Of a DNA stretch of 64,000 nt, positions 60,684 to 64,000 are shown one piece after another. Below the pieces are notes generated by a model. It was not told the origin of the DNA and searched no databases. It saw only the letters and a program-made list of their open reading frames with translations. This stretch comes from an uncultured Eubacteriales bacterium. Its GTDB lineage: Bacteria; Bacillota; Clostridia; Oscillospirales; Acutalibacteraceae. Both the position numbers and the translations under genes were made by a program. Each line of letters begins with the position of its first letter. Position 1 is the stretch's first letter. Location: assembly GCA_934511365.1 (NCBI GenBank), contig CAKSWC010000003.1:62001-126000 (forward strand). The letters run 5' to 3'.

Positions 60684-61895
60684 CTATGCATAATTCATCT
60701 CGATGCCTTGTAGAACAGCATCGAAGTTGTTTTCAGGGATTCCCTCAAAATAATCAGTAGAAAAACCCGTATCTAAAACATACATAAAGGCATCAAAACT
60801 ATATAAAGCTGGAGCATCATCAATATCTAGAATATTCCTTCTAATGTGATCGGTTTTAGCTATTAGACACGTATACTGAAAAGCTGGTTCAATTCTTCTT
60901 GTGTTTCCTCCCGGATGTGCTTCTTGCATATGTTGAGCAGTTGATAAAGCTATAAGATTTTCAACATACATAGCGATTTCAGGGAATCGGCTTTGAGGGA
61001 ATATGTGATGTATTGCAGACGCATTTTGGCCAATAGAATATCTATCTCGAACTTCGGGTTCACCATCAAAGTATGTATTGATAAAGTATCTTAGGTTTCT
61101 CATTGCTCGACTTACTTGGTAATCATAGGTTTCACTTACGGTGTTTACTCCACGATAGTCCCCACGAGCAACATTTTTATCTTTACCAGTAAGATCATCA
61201 TACCAGTTAGTTTTATTATATACTATATCGCTAAATGTAATGATATTTGGAGAAATACGACCTCTAATTGTTCCGTGCTTATGATATTTGCAAGCTAATT
61301 GGTTAAGGACTTTTATGAAGATTCTATCTGCTTCTCGTTTTGTGTTTATAGGAGTATATGTAAAACAAAACTGCTCAAATCTATCTTTTACAATGTCATA
61401 CCATTCTTCTGTCTGCTCGTCAAAGAACGATGCAAATCCATCCCACAAGCCACTATCCTGTAGTGTTTTTTCGATGTACATACACATAAAATCAAAAGCA
61501 TTTCTTTCACGCAACGCTACGAACTCTAACACATCAATGTTTTCAATGTAGAATTGAATAGTATTACCTCGACGTCTTTCAGATAATACCCCGGCAGCGG
61601 AAAGAAGTTTGAGAGGTTGCCTGAAGAATTTGTTGTATTCGTCAACCGTACTTCTTGTAGTGGGATCTGGTTTACCAAACAAACGCATTACATTCTCGAT
61701 TGAATATTCTCTATGCCAAATTTGCGGCGATTCAAAGGGAATGGTACCACCTGACTGAAGATAATCCACTATGCAATCAGCGACAAAGCACACCGTATCA
61801 AATGCACATTTTTGATCTATCCAACGTCCATTTCCGGTTCTTCGAACATCATAATTATGCTCATCGAAAAACTGTCTCAATAAACCAATAGTCAT
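60684..61895 (-). CDS. HNH-type restriction endonuclease (putative, partner of the fused methyltransferase)
   Basis: 403 residues. The nuclease motif is AIHHIFPQSRF (His296, His297), then ENLIALS (Asn313) and AQHMQEAH (His322), a beta-beta-alpha-metal HNH arrangement. About residues 80-120 (EYNKFFRQPLKLLSAAGVL, then RRRGNTIQFYI) look like a winged helix. The GGGGTG ribosome site lies 5 bases before the ATG, which overlaps the methyltransferase stop by 4 bases (ATGA), so the methyltransferase is made first. A restriction role is inferred from the HNH motif and this coupling; the recognition site is unknown. Other HNH functions are possible. The gene is A/T-rich compared with uvrA. Confidence 0.7.
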   Translation of the reverse strand: MTIGLLRQFFDEHNYDVRRTGNGRWIDQKCAFDTVCFVADCIVDYLQSGGTIPFESPQIWHREYSIENVMRLFGKPDPTTRSTVDEYNKFFRQPLKLLSAAGVLSERRRGNTIQFYIENIDVLEFVALRERNAFDFMCMYIEKTLQDSGLWDGFASFFDEQTEEWYDIVKDRFEQFCFTYTPINTKREADRIFIKVLNQLACKYHKHGTIRGRISPNIITFSDIVYNKTNWYDDLTGKDKNVARGDYRGVNTVSETYDYQVSRAMRNLRYFINTYFDGEPEVRDRYSIGQNASAIHHIFPQSRFPEIAMYVENLIALSTAQHMQEAHPGGNTRRIEPAFQYTCLIAKTDHIRRNILDIDDAPALYSFDAFMYVLDTGFSTDYFEGIPENNFDAVLQGIEMNYA

Positions 61896-64000
61896 TTTTT
61901 CACCCCATAAAAGAAAACACTTTTTGAATCAATATTAATTGATTGAGTTGAAAGGTTTCTAGCTATTTGATAAAACTTGCGATATTTTTCTGTTGCAAAA
62001 AAACTGATTTGAATTTGAGTTAGTTTCATTTGCTGTTTTGGTATTAGCACTGCAACTGATCCATCAGGCACAAGCCCAGTTTTATTGCAAATTACACGTG
62101 GATTATATGTCATATTTGGTGTTAAGTATACATTTAAATCATCAATATACTTTGCAACAGCAAAATCCTGACATATTTCAGGTTCAATAAATGAATCATA
62201 ACCTTCTATACTTAAAATTGAACCATCATCTTGTATGTTACGTGCTTTTATAACTCTTAATGAACCTTTTTTTCTTTCGGATGTTGTGTTCTTTTTAGTA
62301 ATTTGTCTGTCTCTAAAAACATCAAACACATCCAACTTTAATTCTTCAGCAACAGCATCAAAATCGTTATTTCGATATATGATGAAATAAGGGAAACATG
62401 TGTCTGTGATATAACTCTGTTTCTGGGTGATTCTAAAATTATACTTCATATTATATACAAAGGTATCTGCAGGTTTTTTTCTGTTTCTTACAACTAAACA
62501 CATTGTTTCAATAGATAATCCGCTGAAACCATACCGTCCAAAATCAATAATACTTTCTATTTTTTTGCTTCTGAGATAATCTCTTGTTTGATCAAACTCT
62601 CCGGATGATAAAAGCGTTTTGTTCAATACGAGCGCAGTGCAATCTGAAACTCTCATACACTTCTCTAAAAACATTTCTGAAAGATTCTTTGTTACTGTAT
62701 TTACATTTTGAGATATACTTTGAAGAACGTCTGTAGAGGGATTCTTCAATTTTGAATATGGTGGATTTCCTATTGCTAGATCGTATTCTCTATCAGGTTC
62801 ATATGTTAAAAAGTTTTGATGAAAAATCCTAATAGTAAAATTTACAGGTATTTCTATTTTATTAAGAAGTAGTTTAAGAGTAGCTATGCTATCTGCGTCA
62901 ATTTCTACTAAGTCAATGTTTACTTGTTTTGTTCCTTCATATCTTTTGATAATAAACGGGATAAAACCTCCTGCTCCTACAGACGGTTCAAGAATGGATA
63001 TTTCATCTTTTTTGAAATCTGGTAGGACATCAACTATTTCGTTTACAATGAATTTATTTGTATAGTAAGCTGAATTTTCCTCACGCTTAGCGTTACACAA
63101 TTCTACTACACGCTGTAATTCTGGAAGCTCTAATTGTTCAGGATTATCAATAATAAACTGATTCAACGCTTCTCTTGAATCCAGCGAGTACCGAACAACG
63201 AAGCGATTAATATCAGTAGGAGTAATTTTTTTCCTTGTGAGTTCTTTCTTGATTTTGGATGCAATCTGCCGCATGATTATAGTAGGAACAGCTTCACCTA
63301 TGCATTGACGTATATTTACTTCGTTTTCCTTATATATTTTCCTCTTTTCTCCTTCTGATAATTCGTTAAGCTGATCAAGCGAGTAATCAACCCAACGAAA
63401 CTCAGCGGGAATATTCATCATTTCCATAAGTTCCCTTATAGAGAAAACACGATCTTCAACAGGGTGAACTGTATTCTGTGCAGCTAGCTGATCGTTTCTG
63501 GTATGAATACACTGAACAAATCTATCCCATTTTTGACGAGTATATTTATCTCGATTTTTCTTTACATTCTCTACGATTTCGCCATTTATTATTCTGTGAG
63601 GACGGTTTTTAGGGTTAGCATTATCAAAAGCAGATTCCCCTTCTTTGAGATTATGAATCCAATCCCTCATTTTTGTGTCATAAGTTCTAAATGCATGATA
63701 GAAGTCGTTTGCTGATATTTCGCCCCATTGAAGCTCTGCATATTTCCCATCCCCAATTACTTCTCTCAAAGTTTTCTCACTTGTAAACTCTGGAAATAAA
63801 TCATATGGAGTAAAGGTGTTGCGATACTCTTTGTCTATTCCGATAACCAATGTCCTTGTACGAGAAGAATTTGCTCCGTAGTTCATAAAATTCAATACTT
63901 TGCCGGTAATAATATAATCTTTTCCTAGCGTATCCCGAATAAAGTCTCCAATACGAACTAAGTCATCATTAGGGGTTATACAAAATGTCTTCTGAAAGGC
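61892..64000 (-). CDS. Fused cytosine-5 / adenine-N6 DNA methyltransferase (5'-partial)
   Basis: An open frame enters from the right edge and runs 702 residues to TGA at 61892. The first part has cytosine-5 methyltransferase features in order: VLNFMNYGANSSRTRTLVIGI (motif VIII region, SxRTR in place of QxRxR), a variable recognition-like region, VHPVEDRVFSIRELMEMMNIP (motif IX) and IRQCIGEAVPTIIMRQIA (motif X, GEAVP for GNAVP). The adenine part follows at once: ILEPSVGAGGFIPF (SAM motif I) and DLAIGNPPYSKL (catalytic NPPY) with a C-terminal recognition region, the gamma/Eco57I-like order. The catalytic PCQ of the cytosine half would lie outside the window. A TTG at 63895 could start a shorter protein, but upstream codons keep the homology and there is no stop. 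An HNH nuclease gene overlaps its end. Confidence 0.85.
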   Translation of the reverse strand, partial: AFQKTFCITPNDDLVRIGDFIRDTLGKDYIITGKVLNFMNYGANSSRTRTLVIGIDKEYRNTFTPYDLFPEFTSEKTLREVIGDGKYAELQWGEISANDFYHAFRTYDTKMRDWIHNLKEGESAFDNANPKNRPHRIINGEIVENVKKNRDKYTRQKWDRFVQCIHTRNDQLAAQNTVHPVEDRVFSIRELMEMMNIPAEFRWVDYSLDQLNELSEGEKRKIYKENEVNIRQCIGEAVPTIIMRQIASKIKKELTRKKITPTDINRFVVRYSLDSREALNQFIIDNPEQLELPELQRVVELCNAKREENSAYYTNKFIVNEIVDVLPDFKKDEISILEPSVGAGGFIPFIIKRYEGTKQVNIDLVEIDADSIATLKLLLNKIEIPVNFTIRIFHQNFLTYEPDREYDLAIGNPPYSKLKNPSTDVLQSISQNVNTVTKNLSEMFLEKCMRVSDCTALVLNKTLLSSGEFDQTRDYLRSKKIESIIDFGRYGFSGLSIETMCLVVRNRKKPADTFVYNMKYNFRITQKQSYITDTCFPYFIIYRNNDFDAVAEELKLDVFDVFRDRQITKKNTTSERKKGSLRVIKARNIQDDGSILSIEGYDSFIEPEICQDFAVAKYIDDLNVYLTPNMTYNPRVICNKTGLVPDGSVAVLIPKQQMKLTQIQISFFATEKYRKFYQIARNLSTQSINIDSKSVFFYGVKK

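Larger units (their letters stand above)
59871..64000. mobile_element. Probable acquired segment (TnpV module plus restriction-modification locus)
   Basis: From just after uvrA the sequence becomes visibly A/T-richer. The gene content changes from conserved core to an element-type small protein, TnpV and an R-M system. The right end is outside the window. Clear terminal repeats or a recombinase were not seen, so the boundaries are approximate. Confidence 0.45.

Overview
The window looks like chromosome from a gut-type, spore-lineage Clostridia (probably Oscillospirales/Ruminococcaceae). The reasons are a complete-looking spoIIIAA-AH order, the Firmicutes cluster nusB-xseA-xseB-ispA-dxs-tlyA-nadK-argR-recN, AGGAGG-type ribosome binding sites, sigma-A promoters with 16-17 base spacers, moderate GC, and secreted proteins with the Cys/His-rich tail seen in that group. 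No rRNA, tRNA or CRISPR array was found.

Layout. Bases 1-152 hold the end of an unknown gene. Bases 221-7262 carry three tandem minus-strand genes for secreted LCAT-like alpha/beta hydrolases, with an orphan discoidin-domain gene inserted in the opposite direction. Bases 7468-14159 (minus) hold an AlkD-like glycosylase, an Old Yellow Enzyme/2,4-dienoyl-CoA reductase-type flavoenzyme with a palindrome at its promoter, a histidine phosphatase and a YfhO-type membrane protein. Bases 14359-19118 are the spoIIIA operon, in which spoIIIAB is broken by an in-frame TAA. Bases 19239-28628 are the nusB-to-recN cluster, with a TsaD-like paralogue between nusB and xseA. Bases 28698-36204 carry tyrS, a DUF554 protein, a membrane M28 peptidase, a GH38 alpha-mannosidase and a PHP phosphatase; an ABC-F ATPase follows on the minus strand.

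Bases 38368-48722 carry small redox/zinc proteins, trmK-nif3, rqcH, dnaE, pfkA with a long leader, radC and nadE. Bases 48723-49028 hold a candidate structured small RNA, followed by a 1014-residue BspA-like leucine-rich-repeat surface protein, putP, a CXXC micro-protein with a NapH-like ferredoxin membrane protein, and uvrBA with a LexA-like box.

After uvrA (59763) the core ends. The last 4 kb is A/T-richer and looks acquired: a small element-type protein, TnpV, and a restriction-modification locus reading in from the right edge. Its methyltransferase is one reading frame joining the C-terminal half of a cytosine-5 methyltransferase (motifs VIII, IX, X) to a gamma-type adenine methyltransferase. 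It overlaps an HNH nuclease gene by 4 bases. This fused two-base modification enzyme with an HNH partner is the most unusual system in the window, although the front of the methyltransferase lies outside it.
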